A DNA stretch of 46,294 nt, from assembly GCA_045540055.1 (NCBI GenBank), contig JAZQGO010000021.1, positions 1 through 46,294 of the forward strand, written 5' to 3'. Shown piece by piece: positions 7,858-15,820 of the stretch; positions within the stretch are counted from its first letter, which is position 1; each line of letters begins with the position of its first letter. A program made the translations under genes and the position numbers. Source of the DNA: SIG565 sp045540055. GTDB taxonomy: Bacteria > Bacillota > Clostridia > Oscillospirales > Acutalibacteraceae. The notes below the pieces were generated by a model. The model saw only the letters and a program-made list of their open reading frames with translations, was not told the DNA's origin and searched no databases.

Positions 7858-9045
7858 CTAATTCCCCTTTTCTTCCGCCTTAATTCTATCCCACAAGGGT
7901 GACATGGCGCGGAGTCTGTCAATAATTGGCGGCAGTACCGAACAGATATATTCGGCATCCTCCATAGTATTATCGTCACTAAAGGATAGCCTTAACGAGC
8001 CGTGTGCAACCTCGTGCTTAAGACCGATACTCAGCAGCACGTGGCTCGGGTCGAGCGAGCCCGAGGTGCAAGCCGAGCCTGATGAGGCGCATATACCCTT
8101 AGCATCAAGCATTAAAAGCAGCGACTCTCCCTCAACACCCTCAAAGCACATATTAACATTACCCGGCAAACGCTTCACACGGTCGCCGTTAACCCTTGAA
8201 CGCTCAATTTTAAGGCATTCATCCATTATATAGTCACGAATTTTTTTACATTTTTCGTTTCTTTCACCCATTGTGGCAATCGCCTTTTTAATCGCGGCAC
8301 CTATACCTACTATACCTGCGGTATTTTCGGTACCTGCGCGTCGTCCATTCTCCTGAGCACCGCCGTCAATAAGATTGGCGGGCAGTACACCGCGTCTTAT
8401 ATAAAGCGCACCAACGCCCTTAGGTCCGTGGAATTTATGACCCGACATCGAGAGCATATCAATACACTGCGCCTCAACATCGATGGCAACATTACCCACC
8501 GCCTGAACGGCATCGGTATGAAAAACAACACCGTTTTCTCTGCAAATTTTGCCGATTTCAGCAATAGGCTGAACGGTGCCAATTTCGTTATTGGCATACA
8601 TAACGGTAACAAGTCCCGTTGTTTCTTTAATAGCAGCCTTTAGTTCATCGGGACGCACAAGTCCGTTAGAATGAACTTCAAGCAGTGTTACCTCAAAGCC
8701 CTCTTTCTTAAGCGCTTCGAGTGTATGCAAAACGGCATGGTGCTCAAACTTGGTTGAGATTATATGATTTTTTCCGTTTTTGAGCATTCTTTTAGCAATA
8801 CCCTTAATTGCCCAGTTGTCCGACTCACTACCGCCTGCGGTAAAATATATTTCACGCGGCAAAGCACCTATGGCAGTGGCCACCTGCTCCCTCGCCTTTT
8901 CGATAGCCTGCTTAGCCTTAGAGCCGAAATTATAAAGGCTCGACGCATTACCGTACTGCTCTGTCAGATACGGCAACATTTCCTTTAAAACATCGCTGTC
9001 AAGCTTGGTTGTAGCCGAGTTGTCGGCATAAATAAATTTATCCAT
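7858..9045 (-). CDS. nifS: Cysteine desulfurase NifS/IscS
   Basis: A PLP-dependent enzyme that converts cysteine to alanine and passes persulfide sulfur to NifU. The 395-residue length is standard. K204 in SGHKFHGPKG is the Schiff-base lysine. C326 in SSGSACTSGS is the persulfide cysteine on the mobile loop. HTDAVQAVG supplies the PLP-contacting aspartate. The start is backed by AAAAGGA and a perfect-spacing sigma-A promoter at 9085-9113. The gene is coupled to nifU downstream. Confidence 0.96.
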   Translation of the reverse strand: MDKFIYADNSATTKLDSDVLKEMLPYLTEQYGNASSLYNFGSKAKQAIEKAREQVATAIGALPREIYFTAGGSESDNWAIKGIAKRMLKNGKNHIISTKFEHHAVLHTLEALKKEGFEVTLLEVHSNGLVRPDELKAAIKETTGLVTVMYANNEIGTVQPIAEIGKICRENGVVFHTDAVQAVGNVAIDVEAQCIDMLSMSGHKFHGPKGVGALYIRRGVLPANLIDGGAQENGRRAGTENTAGIVGIGAAIKKAIATMGERNEKCKKIRDYIMDECLKIERSRVNGDRVKRLPGNVNMCFEGVEGESLLLMLDAKGICASSGSACTSGSLDPSHVLLSIGLKHEVAHGSLRLSFSDDNTMEDAEYICSVLPPIIDRLRAMSPLWDRIKAEEKGN

Positions 9046-9082
9046 CTTATTTTTCCTTTTATATGCGAATTTCTATCGGCTA

Positions 9083-9116
9083 CTATTGTATACCATTTCA
9101 GTATACATTTCAATAG
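9083..9116 (-). promoter_or_regulatory. nifSU promoter with embedded inverted repeat (possible operator)
   Basis: On the minus strand, TTGAAA (9113-9108), a 17-base spacer and TACAAT (9090-9085). The same bases form an inverted repeat with arms CTATTG (9083-9088) and CAATAG (9111-9116), plus two copies of GTATAC at 9088-9093 and 9101-9106. Symmetry inside a core promoter suggests a repressor site; an Rrf2/IscR-type regulator is one guess. The regulator is not in the window. Confidence 0.7.
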
Positions 9117-9120
9117 TATT

Positions 9121-9558
9121 TTAAAAATTTTTGTAAAAATTTACCGCCATTTTGTCGCACCGCTCGTTTTCAGGATGTCCTGCATGGCCCTTTACCCATT
9201 CTATCTTAACATCGTGCATTTCAAGCAGTTCTAAAAGCTCCCCCCATAAGTCGCTGTTGAGCGCAGGCTTTTTGTCGGCCTTTCGCCAACCGTTCTTACG
9301 CCACGAAACCGCCCACCCTTGAATTATGGCATCGGCAACATATTTTGAATCGGTAACAAGCCGTACTATGCACGGCTCTTTAAGTGCTTTAAGTCCCATA
9401 ATAACAGCTGTCAGCTCCATACGGTTATTGGTGGTCTCGCTCTCCCCACCGCAAAGCTCTTTTTCCTTTTCGCCGTATCTGAGTATAGCACCCCAACCAC
9501 CAGGTCCCGGATTACCCGAACAGGCACCGTCGGTAAACATTTCAACAAACTTCTTCAT
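9121..9558 (-). CDS. rnhA: Ribonuclease HI
   Basis: This endonuclease degrades the RNA strand of RNA-DNA hybrids. All active-site residues are present in the 145-residue protein: D10 (MFTDGAC), E48 (NRMELTA), D70 (LVTDSKYV), H125 (WVKGHAGH) and D135 (ERCDKMA). The basic handle WRKNGWRKADKKP is present, as in E. coli-type enzymes. It lies 9 bases after lexA and probably shares the lexA transcript, so it may be weakly SOS-linked. Confidence 0.96.
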   Translation of the reverse strand: MKKFVEMFTDGACSGNPGPGGWGAILRYGEKEKELCGGESETTNNRMELTAVIMGLKALKEPCIVRLVTDSKYVADAIIQGWAVSWRKNGWRKADKKPALNSDLWGELLELLEMHDVKIEWVKGHAGHPENERCDKMAVNFYKNF

Positions 9559-9567
9559 AAGACACCC

Positions 9568-10158
9568 CTAATACTTACGGTATGAGCCTATAACCTTGCC
9601 GAGCACCGACGGGTTTTCGGGATAAATAGGGTCAAAATCCTCATTTTCCGGCATAAATACCACCCTGCCGTCAGGCTGTCGCTCAAGACGCTTAACGGTA
9701 GCCTCGTCGCCATCCATACCAATAATTATGTCGCCATTTCTGACATAGGCATTTTTATCGGCAACGACAATATCGCCAGGCATAATACCGACATTTTTCA
9801 TACTGTAGCCCTCAACTCGCAGAGCAAAAAGTCCCTCAGCGTCACGTGTCGGGTACGGGATATAATCTTCAATCTGTTCAACCGCTAAAATCGGCTGACC
9901 TGCCGTAACACGACCAAGCACAGGCACCGCCGCCGACTCTACAGCACCCTCAATTCTGATAGCACGAGAACAGCCGGGATCACGATAGATATATCCGCTA
10001 TCCTCCAACACGCTTAAAATAGCGTGAACGGTCGAGGTTGATTTAATACCCGTCGCAAGACAAATTTCTCTGACAGTAGGCGGCAAACCGCCCGACGATT
10101 TTTTTACAAGAAAATTATATACCTTTAATTGCTTTTCACTTAAAATGGGTCTTGACAT
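9568..10158 (-). CDS. lexA: LexA repressor
   Basis: LexA is the SOS repressor, which self-cleaves when RecA filaments form. The winged helix-turn-helix is in the first 65 residues (PTVREICLATGIKSTSTVH). The Ala-Gly cleavage site is A86-G87 (VTAGQP). The catalytic dyad is S119 (VEGYSMKN) and K156 (ATVKRL). The 196 residues are of usual size. Upstream are a strong promoter and a near-consensus SOS box, implying autoregulation. Confidence 0.97.
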   Translation of the reverse strand: MSRPILSEKQLKVYNFLVKKSSGGLPPTVREICLATGIKSTSTVHAILSVLEDSGYIYRDPGCSRAIRIEGAVESAAVPVLGRVTAGQPILAVEQIEDYIPYPTRDAEGLFALRVEGYSMKNVGIMPGDIVVADKNAYVRNGDIIIGMDGDEATVKRLERQPDGRVVFMPENEDFDPIYPENPSVLGKVIGSYRKY

Positions 10159-10176
10159 TAACGCTCACTTCCTGCC

Positions 10177-10227
10177 GAACATTTATTCTTTTTTTAAAAT
10201 TATAACACCTCTCGCCTGCCTTTTCAA
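10177..10227 (-). promoter_or_regulatory. lexA promoter and SOS box
   Basis: On the minus strand, TTGAAA (10227-10222), a 17-base spacer and TATAAT (10204-10199). About 11 bases downstream of the -10 box, 10177-10188 reads GAAC-ATTT-ATTC on the plus strand, one mismatch from the Gram-positive LexA box GAAC-N4-GTTC. The -35 box overlaps the end of the upstream permease gene. Confidence 0.72.
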
Positions 10228-10589
10228 CCCTTCTTTTTATCTTTGCTACAAAATTCTTTAATTCCTAAAAAACAAAGAAATATCCCGAACATTTTCGAGA
10301 GCAGATTACCCGAAATCAACCCCGAAATATATATACCCGCAAAGGAGCCGAGAATGCCGAAGGCGGCAATAGGCAAACAAGCACGCCAGTCAATCTGTTT
10401 TTTTACCGAATAAATTATTAATGACAGCGCGCCTATGGGGATAAAAAACATAAGGTTAATGCCCTGCGCCGCCAACTGATCTACCGACGCAAAAACCGTA
10501 AGGTATATAAGCAGTACCGCACCGCCACCCATACCCATTGATGCGATAACACCCGAAAAAAGCCCTGCTAAAAGGGCGGCAATATTCAT
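10224..10589 (-). CDS. TauE/SafE family permease, half-size (second subunit)
   Basis: A 121-residue membrane protein with about four transmembrane segments, matching half of a TauE/SafE (DUF81) anion permease. It carries the glycine-rich GMGGGAVLL turn in the first helix pair and a basic tail. TauE/SafE proteins are implicated in export of sulfite, sulfoacetate or related organic anions; the substrate here is unknown. I place the start at the ATG overlapping the stop of the preceding half (ATGA, 10586-10589) rather than 27 bases upstream. Confidence 0.85.
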   Translation of the reverse strand: MNIAALLAGLFSGVIASMGMGGGAVLLIYLTVFASVDQLAAQGINLMFFIPIGALSLIIYSVKKQIDWRACLPIAAFGILGSFAGIYISGLISGNLLSKMFGIFLCFLGIKEFCSKDKKKG

Positions 10590-10951
10590 TTCATCAGCAG
10601 GCGCACGCCTGCCCATATCATAAATGCGGCAAATATTTTTCGCAGTAGCTTTGTAGGCAACTTAGACAATAAAAATGTGCCGATAACAGCCCCTATAACG
10701 CCACCTGGTAGAAAGGCCAGCCCATCGGTTATTCTTATGTCACCCCGCATAAGATACATAACACAGCTTACAACACTTATCGGCAGAATTACGGCAATAG
10801 CGTTTGCCTGTGCGCGCCGCTGATCAAGCCCCGATTTTTTCAAAATCGGCACCGCTATCATACCGCCGCCCGAGCCGAGCAGACCGTTCACTACGCCTAT
10901 AGCAACACCGCTAAGCATGGTTTTAAGCTTTTCTTTTTTAAACACCTTCAT
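10586..10951 (-). CDS. TauE/SafE family permease, half-size (first subunit)
   Basis: A 121-residue membrane protein with about four transmembrane segments and the signature NGLLGSGGGMIAVPIL in the first helix pair. Full-length TauE/SafE permeases are about 250 residues with eight helices arising from an internal duplication. This gene and the next encode the two halves separately and overlap by 4 bases, so a heterodimer made in equal amounts is likely. It stands first in the lexA-side run. I see no convincing promoter between it and the HAD terminator. Confidence 0.85.
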   Translation of the reverse strand: MKVFKKEKLKTMLSGVAIGVVNGLLGSGGGMIAVPILKKSGLDQRRAQANAIAVILPISVVSCVMYLMRGDIRITDGLAFLPGGVIGAVIGTFLLSKLPTKLLRKIFAAFMIWAGVRLLMK

Positions 10952-10986
10952 TTAATCACCGAAAATATTATTTACCGTAAAATACA

Positions 10987-11022
10987 AAAAAATGCTTGAC
11001 CTTTAAAGGTCAAGCATTTTTT
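10987..11022 (-). terminator. Intrinsic terminator of the galU-HAD operon
   Basis: A perfect 36-base palindrome (10987-11004 with 11005-11022), A-rich on one side and T-rich on the other. It overlaps the stop codon of the HAD nucleotidase gene. Confidence 0.88.
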
Positions 11023-11683
11023 CAAGCTCACTTAAATTTTTAATTTCATACGTTGGTGTGTATTTGCCTTTTTTACCGCTTGGATTATACCAACAGGTAT
11101 CGATGCCTACATTTATGCCGCCCAATATTTCGGATGACTGACTGTCACCAATAATAAGTATTTTTGATTTATCCTTTTCACTGATTTTAGAGAAAACATA
11201 CTCAAAATACTTCTTTTCGGGCTTGGGCGCACCGACAGCTTCGGAGACAAAAACATCCTTTACAAGCTTTATAACACCACTTCCTATCAAGCGGCTTTTC
11301 TGTATATTCTCGTTGCCGTTGGTGACTATGTAAATGTCGTAACGACTTCTAAGTCGCTGGCAAAGCTCATATGCGCCGTCAACTGTAAAAAATTGTTTAG
11401 CTAAATTACTTTCGTAACCTCTTGCTATAAGTGCCGGGTCGGCATCAATATTATTTTCTTGCAAAAACTTTTCAAATCGACCGACATAAATTTCGCTCTT
11501 ATCAATTTCGCCGCGCTCGTAAGCCTCCCAAAAGCTTTTATTTGCACTCGAATAGGCGGCGTACAGTTCATCGTTGAACGGCAGAGAATTTTCCCGCATA
11601 ACCTGCATCAGCGCCGTCTTTTCAGATAGCGCAAAGTCAAGCAGTGTATCATCCGAGTCAAAAAGCAGTGTTGTGTATTTCAT
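11003..11683 (-). CDS. YjjG-type HAD hydrolase (probable nucleotidase)
   Basis: A 226-residue HAD-IA phosphatase. Motif I is FDSDDTLLDF with D9 and D11 (FDSDDT rather than the usual FDxDGT), motif II IVTNG, motif III GAPKPEKKYF and motif IV IIGDSQSSEILGG. DSDDTLLDF and the following sequence fit the YjjG group, known for 5'-nucleotidase activity on non-canonical pyrimidine nucleotides; that activity is inferred. The ATG overlaps the galU stop by 1 base. Confidence 0.86.
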   Translation of the reverse strand: MKYTTLLFDSDDTLLDFALSEKTALMQVMRENSLPFNDELYAAYSSANKSFWEAYERGEIDKSEIYVGRFEKFLQENNIDADPALIARGYESNLAKQFFTVDGAYELCQRLRSRYDIYIVTNGNENIQKSRLIGSGVIKLVKDVFVSEAVGAPKPEKKYFEYVFSKISEKDKSKILIIGDSQSSEILGGINVGIDTCWYNPSGKKGKYTPTYEIKNLSELEKMLDL

Positions 11684-12552
11684 TATAACTCCTCGGCCAG
11701 CTTTTTAATATATTCACGAAGCTCCTGCTTGGTTTCGGGGTGTACAAGTCCCACATCAATATTAGCCTTAATAAAGCCGAATTTGTTGCCCATATCGTGA
11801 CGAACGCCACTGAACTCAACGCCTACCATACCCTTTTGTCTTGCAACGGTCTTCATTGCATCGGTCAACTGAAGCTCATTACCCACACCGAAGGGTGTCT
11901 TTTCAAGTATCTCAAATATTTCACTTTCAAGCACACAACGACCAAGAATTGCATAGTTTGAAAACTTGTTGTATACACTCGGCTTTTCAATCATATCGCT
12001 GACGGCTAAGGCCTTATCCTCTAACGGCTCAACCTTTAAAGAACAGTACTTAACAACCTCTTCGTCGCTCACATTTTTAATGCCGACAATACTCTTGCCG
12101 TATTTTTCGTAAGCCTCACACAGTTCACCAATTGCAGGCGTTTCGCCGATAATTACATCGTCACCGTAAAGAACGGCAAAGGGCTCGTCCCCAACAAACT
12201 CTTTAGCGCGAAGTACCGCGTCACCGAGGCCGTTGGTCTCCTTCTGCCTTAAAAAATAGATATTCGCAAGCTGCGAAACCGAGGTAACCTCGTTGTATGC
12301 CTGCCATTTCTTTTTTTTGTGAAGCAGTGTTTCCAGCTCAAAGGAATGGTCAAAATGGTCCTCAATAGAACCCTTGCCTCGATTAGTAATTATAAGTATA
12401 TCGGTAATGCCCGCCCTTACGGCCTCTTCAACAATATACTGAATACAAGGCTTGTCGACAATCGGAAGCATCTCTTTGGGTACTACCTTTGATGCGGGTA
12501 AAACACGGGTGCCCATACCTGCGGCAGGAATAATAGCCTTTTTAATCTTCAT
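11683..12552 (-). CDS. galU: UTP-glucose-1-phosphate uridylyltransferase
   Basis: GalU makes UDP-glucose from UTP and glucose 1-phosphate for surface polysaccharides and glycolipids. The 289 residues match the family. The nucleotide-binding start AAGMGTRVLPASKVVPKEM is followed by DKPCIQYIVEEA, and LYGDDVIIG supplies the metal-binding aspartates. It is part of a run with a beta-helix acyltransferase and a NUDIX hydrolase, consistent with sugar-nucleotide metabolism. The phosphohexomutase at 42960 could supply its substrate. Confidence 0.95.
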   Translation of the reverse strand: MKIKKAIIPAAGMGTRVLPASKVVPKEMLPIVDKPCIQYIVEEAVRAGITDILIITNRGKGSIEDHFDHSFELETLLHKKKKWQAYNEVTSVSQLANIYFLRQKETNGLGDAVLRAKEFVGDEPFAVLYGDDVIIGETPAIGELCEAYEKYGKSIVGIKNVSDEEVVKYCSLKVEPLEDKALAVSDMIEKPSVYNKFSNYAILGRCVLESEIFEILEKTPFGVGNELQLTDAMKTVARQKGMVGVEFSGVRHDMGNKFGFIKANIDVGLVHPETKQELREYIKKLAEEL

Positions 12553-12568
12553 AATAAAACCTTCTTTC

Positions 12569-13405
12569 TTAAATAAAAGCTCTTATAAACGGTAAAAGCT
12601 CAATAACGGTGGGTATGACTGCGGCAATAACTATACCGAGCGCCAGCGATGCGCCCGATGTACCGCCCAGCGTTTTTAACCCTAAGGTGTAGTATTCGCT
12701 CATTCCGTTTTTCTCATCATACCTTTTAATCTTTTGGACGGCATGCTTCTTATAAAGATTTATACCGAAAAATCCAAAAACGAGTGCCGCCGAAATACAT
12801 TCGGCATTGCGCAGAAAATTAGCCAATCGACTTGATGACGCATATTCAGGCGATGCCACTATTTCGCTTATATCTTCTGCATACTCTTCTGCCGCCAGCT
12901 TTACTTCACCGACATCCTCAGCGTACCAGATTTTACTGATATAGTTGCTAAAGGTTGTGCCCAGGAGTGAGAGCGTATCATAGGTAATCGCCGTTGCTGC
13001 TATGGTCAGAGTGATAGCTATGGCAATAGCGGCTACGGCAGGCTTGTACATCTTACGGTATAAAAGCCACAGTGCCGAACCCATAAAGCCGAGCAATGCG
13101 CCCAGTATTGCCGCAGGCCAACACCACGAGGATTTAGACTCTGTTCGCTGAATGCGTGAAAATTTAGCTAAAAATTTATCGGAATTTTTACCGACAAACA
13201 CCCCAACAGTCGATACAGGCACACCGTCTATTTCTTCTGCCATAGGTATTCCGTCCTGCGTAACATCCTCGTATTGCGACAGATTTATCTCCTCATACGG
13301 ATTATTGCTGTATGGCTTGTTTTCCTCAAGCGGTGTTCCGCAATTTTTACAGAAAATATAACGCTCGTCATTCTCGCACAAGCAATTTTTACAAATCTTA
13401 CTCAT
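12569..13405 (-). CDS. Zinc-ribbon and DUF2628-like membrane protein
   Basis: A 278-residue protein. An N-terminal zinc ribbon (C5, C8, C19, C22; CKNC...CKNCG) is followed by a polar linker. Four or so transmembrane segments begin near residue 93 at SSWCWPAAILGALLGF. The phrase LWLLYRKMYKPA is typical of DUF2628. Function is unknown; cytoplasmic zinc ribbon and membrane anchor suggest a scaffold or regulator. AAGGAG is spaced for the ATG at 13405, so the upstream MCCCKPKEKI extension is probably not made. It is a paralogue of the gene immediately upstream. Confidence 0.78.
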   Translation of the reverse strand: MSKICKNCLCENDERYIFCKNCGTPLEENKPYSNNPYEEINLSQYEDVTQDGIPMAEEIDGVPVSTVGVFVGKNSDKFLAKFSRIQRTESKSSWCWPAAILGALLGFMGSALWLLYRKMYKPAVAAIAIAITLTIAATAITYDTLSLLGTTFSNYISKIWYAEDVGEVKLAAEEYAEDISEIVASPEYASSSRLANFLRNAECISAALVFGFFGINLYKKHAVQKIKRYDEKNGMSEYYTLGLKTLGGTSGASLALGIVIAAVIPTVIELLPFIRAFI

Positions 13406-13421
13406 AATCTTCTCCTTGGGC

Positions 13422-14318
13422 TTACAGCAACACACTCAGTAGTGAGGGTAGATAAGATATAATCATAAAGCCGATAACTGCCATAAACAAATTAACGCCG
13501 CCGTATTTCTGATTATATTCTTCGGTCTCAAGCTCTGAGCCTTTTCTTTCAGTAATTTTAGTTATAACATATCTTTTATACCAGTTATCCCCAAATAAAC
13601 CGCTGAGAAGTCGCACCAGAATATTTATAACACCGCTTGCCGCCAGAAGTAGAAGCGACACCACATTCATATCGGGCAGTATCTGATATAAATACTCAAT
13701 AAATTCTTGCTGGGTGTATGTTTTAGGTAACTGCGAATTTATAAAGTTCATTGCAGGTAGTGTGAAAATAGTAGCCGCCACCAAAATTGTTAAAATAAGC
13801 GCGCCCAATTTATACATTTTACGTGACAGGTACCACGCCTGTGGAAAGAGGAATGCCATCCAGTTCCAAGAGGTCTTTCGTCCCGATGCAAATTTGGGTA
13901 TATATCTGTGCGTGTTAATCACAACAAGGTTCTTTGCCTCATCGGCCGTAACACCGCCGCCAATATCCTTAGTACCGTCTACACCGCCGAGAAAATCGGT
14001 TTGTATAAAGCCTACATTTACACGCGGTCTGCCGCAATAGGGGCAAACCTTGGCATCATTTTCAAATTTAGCGTGACAAAAGGCACACTCGGCATCCTTT
14101 TGCTCTGCTTCAGGCGCCTTTTTCTCGTCAATCGGTATCTTTTTGAAATCATACTGATCGTCGGTGCCGTGCAGATTTTCAAGGCCGCACTTGCCAACCG
14201 AATTATAACAAGCCCTGTGGTGTGGCGCACCGCAGGTAGGACAAAACACCACGTCATCATCTTCAAAAAAGTAAGAATGACAGACCGCACAGGTGCGTTC
14301 CTTAATATCAAGACTCAT
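13422..14318 (-). CDS. RING-like zinc finger and DUF2628 membrane protein
   Basis: A 298-residue protein. The N-terminus (about 10-50) is a prokaryotic RING-finger-like domain with ordered metal ligands CAVC, FCPTCGAPHHRAC and a later cysteine. A second zinc ribbon follows at about 78-100 (CAFCHAKF...CPYCGRP). The membrane part starts at SWNWMAFLFPQAWYLSRKMY, the DUF2628 signature, with about four helices. Prokaryotic RING-like fingers have been proposed to act in membrane quality control or signalling, but no activity is established. It is adjacent to and shares its fold plan with the next gene, which has one zinc ribbon only. Confidence 0.8.
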   Translation of the reverse strand: MSLDIKERTCAVCHSYFFEDDDVVFCPTCGAPHHRACYNSVGKCGLENLHGTDDQYDFKKIPIDEKKAPEAEQKDAECAFCHAKFENDAKVCPYCGRPRVNVGFIQTDFLGGVDGTKDIGGGVTADEAKNLVVINTHRYIPKFASGRKTSWNWMAFLFPQAWYLSRKMYKLGALILTILVAATIFTLPAMNFINSQLPKTYTQQEFIEYLYQILPDMNVVSLLLLAASGVINILVRLLSGLFGDNWYKRYVITKITERKGSELETEEYNQKYGGVNLFMAVIGFMIISYLPSLLSVLL

Positions 14319-14320
14319 AT

Positions 14321-14851
14321 TTAAACTCCTTCAGGAACAAGACGGCTACTCTCTGCTTTGTCTAAATTGAAAACAACCGACCAATAATATCTGCCGTAAT
14401 CGTGAAAAGTACCGTCACTAATCATACTTTTGAGCTGCTCCTTTGTTACCCATTTAACCTTTTCAACCTCACTTTTTTGAAGCTTGATTTTGTAGTCAGG
14501 TATATCTACAGTAATCATCCACACATCAACAAAGGAATTTCTCTTCTTTATTCTCTTAACAAATTTAAGTGTATCTTTATCGGATTTAATACCAAGCTCC
14601 TCTTTAAGCTCGCGCGAGGCGGCAGCAAAGGAATCTTCACCCGATATCGCTGCGCCACCTGTAGCGGCCCACTCACCCGGCATAAGCTTTTTAAATCTTG
14701 AACGGCGTTGTATCAAAAACCTGCCGTCGGGTGAGAGCACCCATATATGAACGACAAGATGATATTCGCCTGCCGACAAAATAGTTCTGCCACGCACAGC
14801 CGTTTTATAGGTCTTCTCTCCGTCCCCGTTTAAAATATCCCACTTTTCCAT
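14321..14851 (-). CDS. NUDIX hydrolase
   Basis: A 176-residue protein with a complete NUDIX box: GAAISGE, seven residues, RELKEELGI, matching GX5EX7REUXEEXGU. It hydrolyses a nucleoside diphosphate linked to some moiety X. IWVLSPDGRFLIQRRSR and GEWAATGG resemble the isopentenyl-diphosphate isomerase/MutT-like NUDIX group, but substrate cannot be fixed. It sits 6 bases after the beta-helix gene and 2 bases before the RING-like gene. Confidence 0.88.
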   Translation of the reverse strand: MEKWDILNGDGEKTYKTAVRGRTILSAGEYHLVVHIWVLSPDGRFLIQRRSRFKKLMPGEWAATGGAAISGEDSFAAASRELKEELGIKSDKDTLKFVKRIKKRNSFVDVWMITVDIPDYKIKLQKSEVEKVKWVTKEQLKSMISDGTFHDYGRYYWSVVFNLDKAESSRLVPEGV

Positions 14852-14857
14852 AAGGCG

Positions 14858-15523
14858 TTATCTCCTAATTACGATTTCGCCCTGCTTTTTGTAGATGCTG
14901 TTCTCAGGAATATAGCCACGCACCATCGACAGCGGATAAACATTTGTATTTTTACCGATAACCGTGCCGGGATTCAGCACACTGCCACAACCGATTTCAA
15001 CAAAATCACCGAGCATAGCGCCAAATTTCTTATAACCCGTTTCAATTTTTTTGCCATCGAAATTCACGCTGACAAGCGTTTTATCCGACTTAACGTTTGA
15101 AGTTATAGAGCCGGCTCCCATATGTGAGCCGTAGCCCAGCACCGAATCACCAACATAGTTATAATGCGGCACCTGTACCTTATCAAAAATTATAACATTT
15201 TTAAGCTCGGTTGAGTTGCCAACCACACTGCCCTTGCCAACAATGACATTGCCGCGTATAAATGCGCAGTGTCTGATTTCTGCATTCTCATCAATAATAC
15301 AAGGACCTGTAATACTGGCCGACGGTGCTACCTTTGCACTTTTGGCTATCCAGATATTTTCACCCTTTTGTTCAAAAACATCTGTAGGTAGTCGTTTTGC
15401 AAGTTCTATAATGAAGGCGCTGATTTTAGGCAGTACCTCCCAAGCATAGTTAACATCAGTAAAAATATCTGCCGCTATTGTATGCTCAAAGGAAAACAAT
15501 TCTTTAGCTGTTAGCTGTTTCAT
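14858..15523 (-). CDS. Left-handed beta-helix transferase (GlmU C-domain-like)
   Basis: A 221-residue protein with hexapeptide repeats (IWIAKSAKVAPSASITGPCIIDENAEI..., VVGNSTELKNVIIFDKVQVPH). It resembles the acetyltransferase half of GlmU, with the typical NYVGDSVLGYGSHMGAGSI stretch. No N-terminal nucleotidyltransferase domain is present; the first 60 residues are a helical leader (LTAKELFSFEHT). It probably transfers an acyl group to, or only binds, a sugar nucleotide. GAGGTG is spaced for the ATG at 15523, so I discard the longer frame from 15550. It is first in the galU operon. Confidence 0.82.
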   Translation of the reverse strand: MKQLTAKELFSFEHTIAADIFTDVNYAWEVLPKISAFIIELAKRLPTDVFEQKGENIWIAKSAKVAPSASITGPCIIDENAEIRHCAFIRGNVIVGKGSVVGNSTELKNVIIFDKVQVPHYNYVGDSVLGYGSHMGAGSITSNVKSDKTLVSVNFDGKKIETGYKKFGAMLGDFVEIGCGSVLNPGTVIGKNTNVYPLSMVRGYIPENSIYKKQGEIVIRR

Positions 15524-15558
15524 TTTTTTCACCTCAAAATTAAGATACATATATTTTA

Positions 15559-15587
15559 ATTATACCTAATTACTGCGTTTAATACAA
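15559..15587 (-). promoter_or_regulatory. Promoter of the beta-helix-to-HAD operon
   Basis: On the minus strand, TTGTAT (15587-15582), a 17-base spacer and TATAAT (15564-15559), about 36 bases before the start codon at 15523. Confidence 0.65.
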
Positions 15588-15612
15588 CAAAAATTTTTAC
15601 AACTTAATTCTG

Positions 15613-15641
15613 TTGACTAATTTCTGTATTTATATTATAAT
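15613..15641 (+). promoter_or_regulatory. Promoter of the SRP RNA-dnaX unit
   Basis: TTGACT (15613-15618), a 17-base spacer and TATAAT (15636-15641). Transcription would begin near 15648, just before the SRP RNA. Confidence 0.8.
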
Positions 15642-15669
15642 AGTTAAGTAATATTGAATCGTGTATTTT

Positions 15670-15787
15670 GGCGTGCGAATGGGCGGGTCCTGTGCGACGG
15701 GAAACTACGAACCATGTCAGGCGGGGAACCGAGCAGCATTAAGTAGTTCTTTCCGTGCGCCGCAGTAAATCGGTCCATTCGTGCGCC
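15670..15787 (+). ncRNA. ffs: Small signal recognition particle RNA (4.5S-like)
   Basis: The conserved domain IV core is readable as GTCAGG, then GGGGAA, then GAGCAGCA near 15716-15738, matching the GUCAGG-N-GGAA-N-AGCAGC pattern that binds Ffh. The ends pair: GGCGTGCGAATGG at 15670-15682 with CCATTCGTGCGCC at 15775-15787, allowing G-U and one mismatch. No Alu domain is visible, so this is the short form. It sits directly before dnaX, a common arrangement in Firmicutes, and has its own promoter. Exact ends are approximate. Confidence 0.9.
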
Positions 15788-15820
15788 AGAATATGCGATT
15801 TTTTTGTGAGGTGGATTTTT

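Noticed and set aside
15755..15820. N-terminal extension of DnaX (22 codons)
   Set aside because: It lies within the SRP RNA; the GTG at 15821 has a proper ribosome binding site and matches homologous starts.
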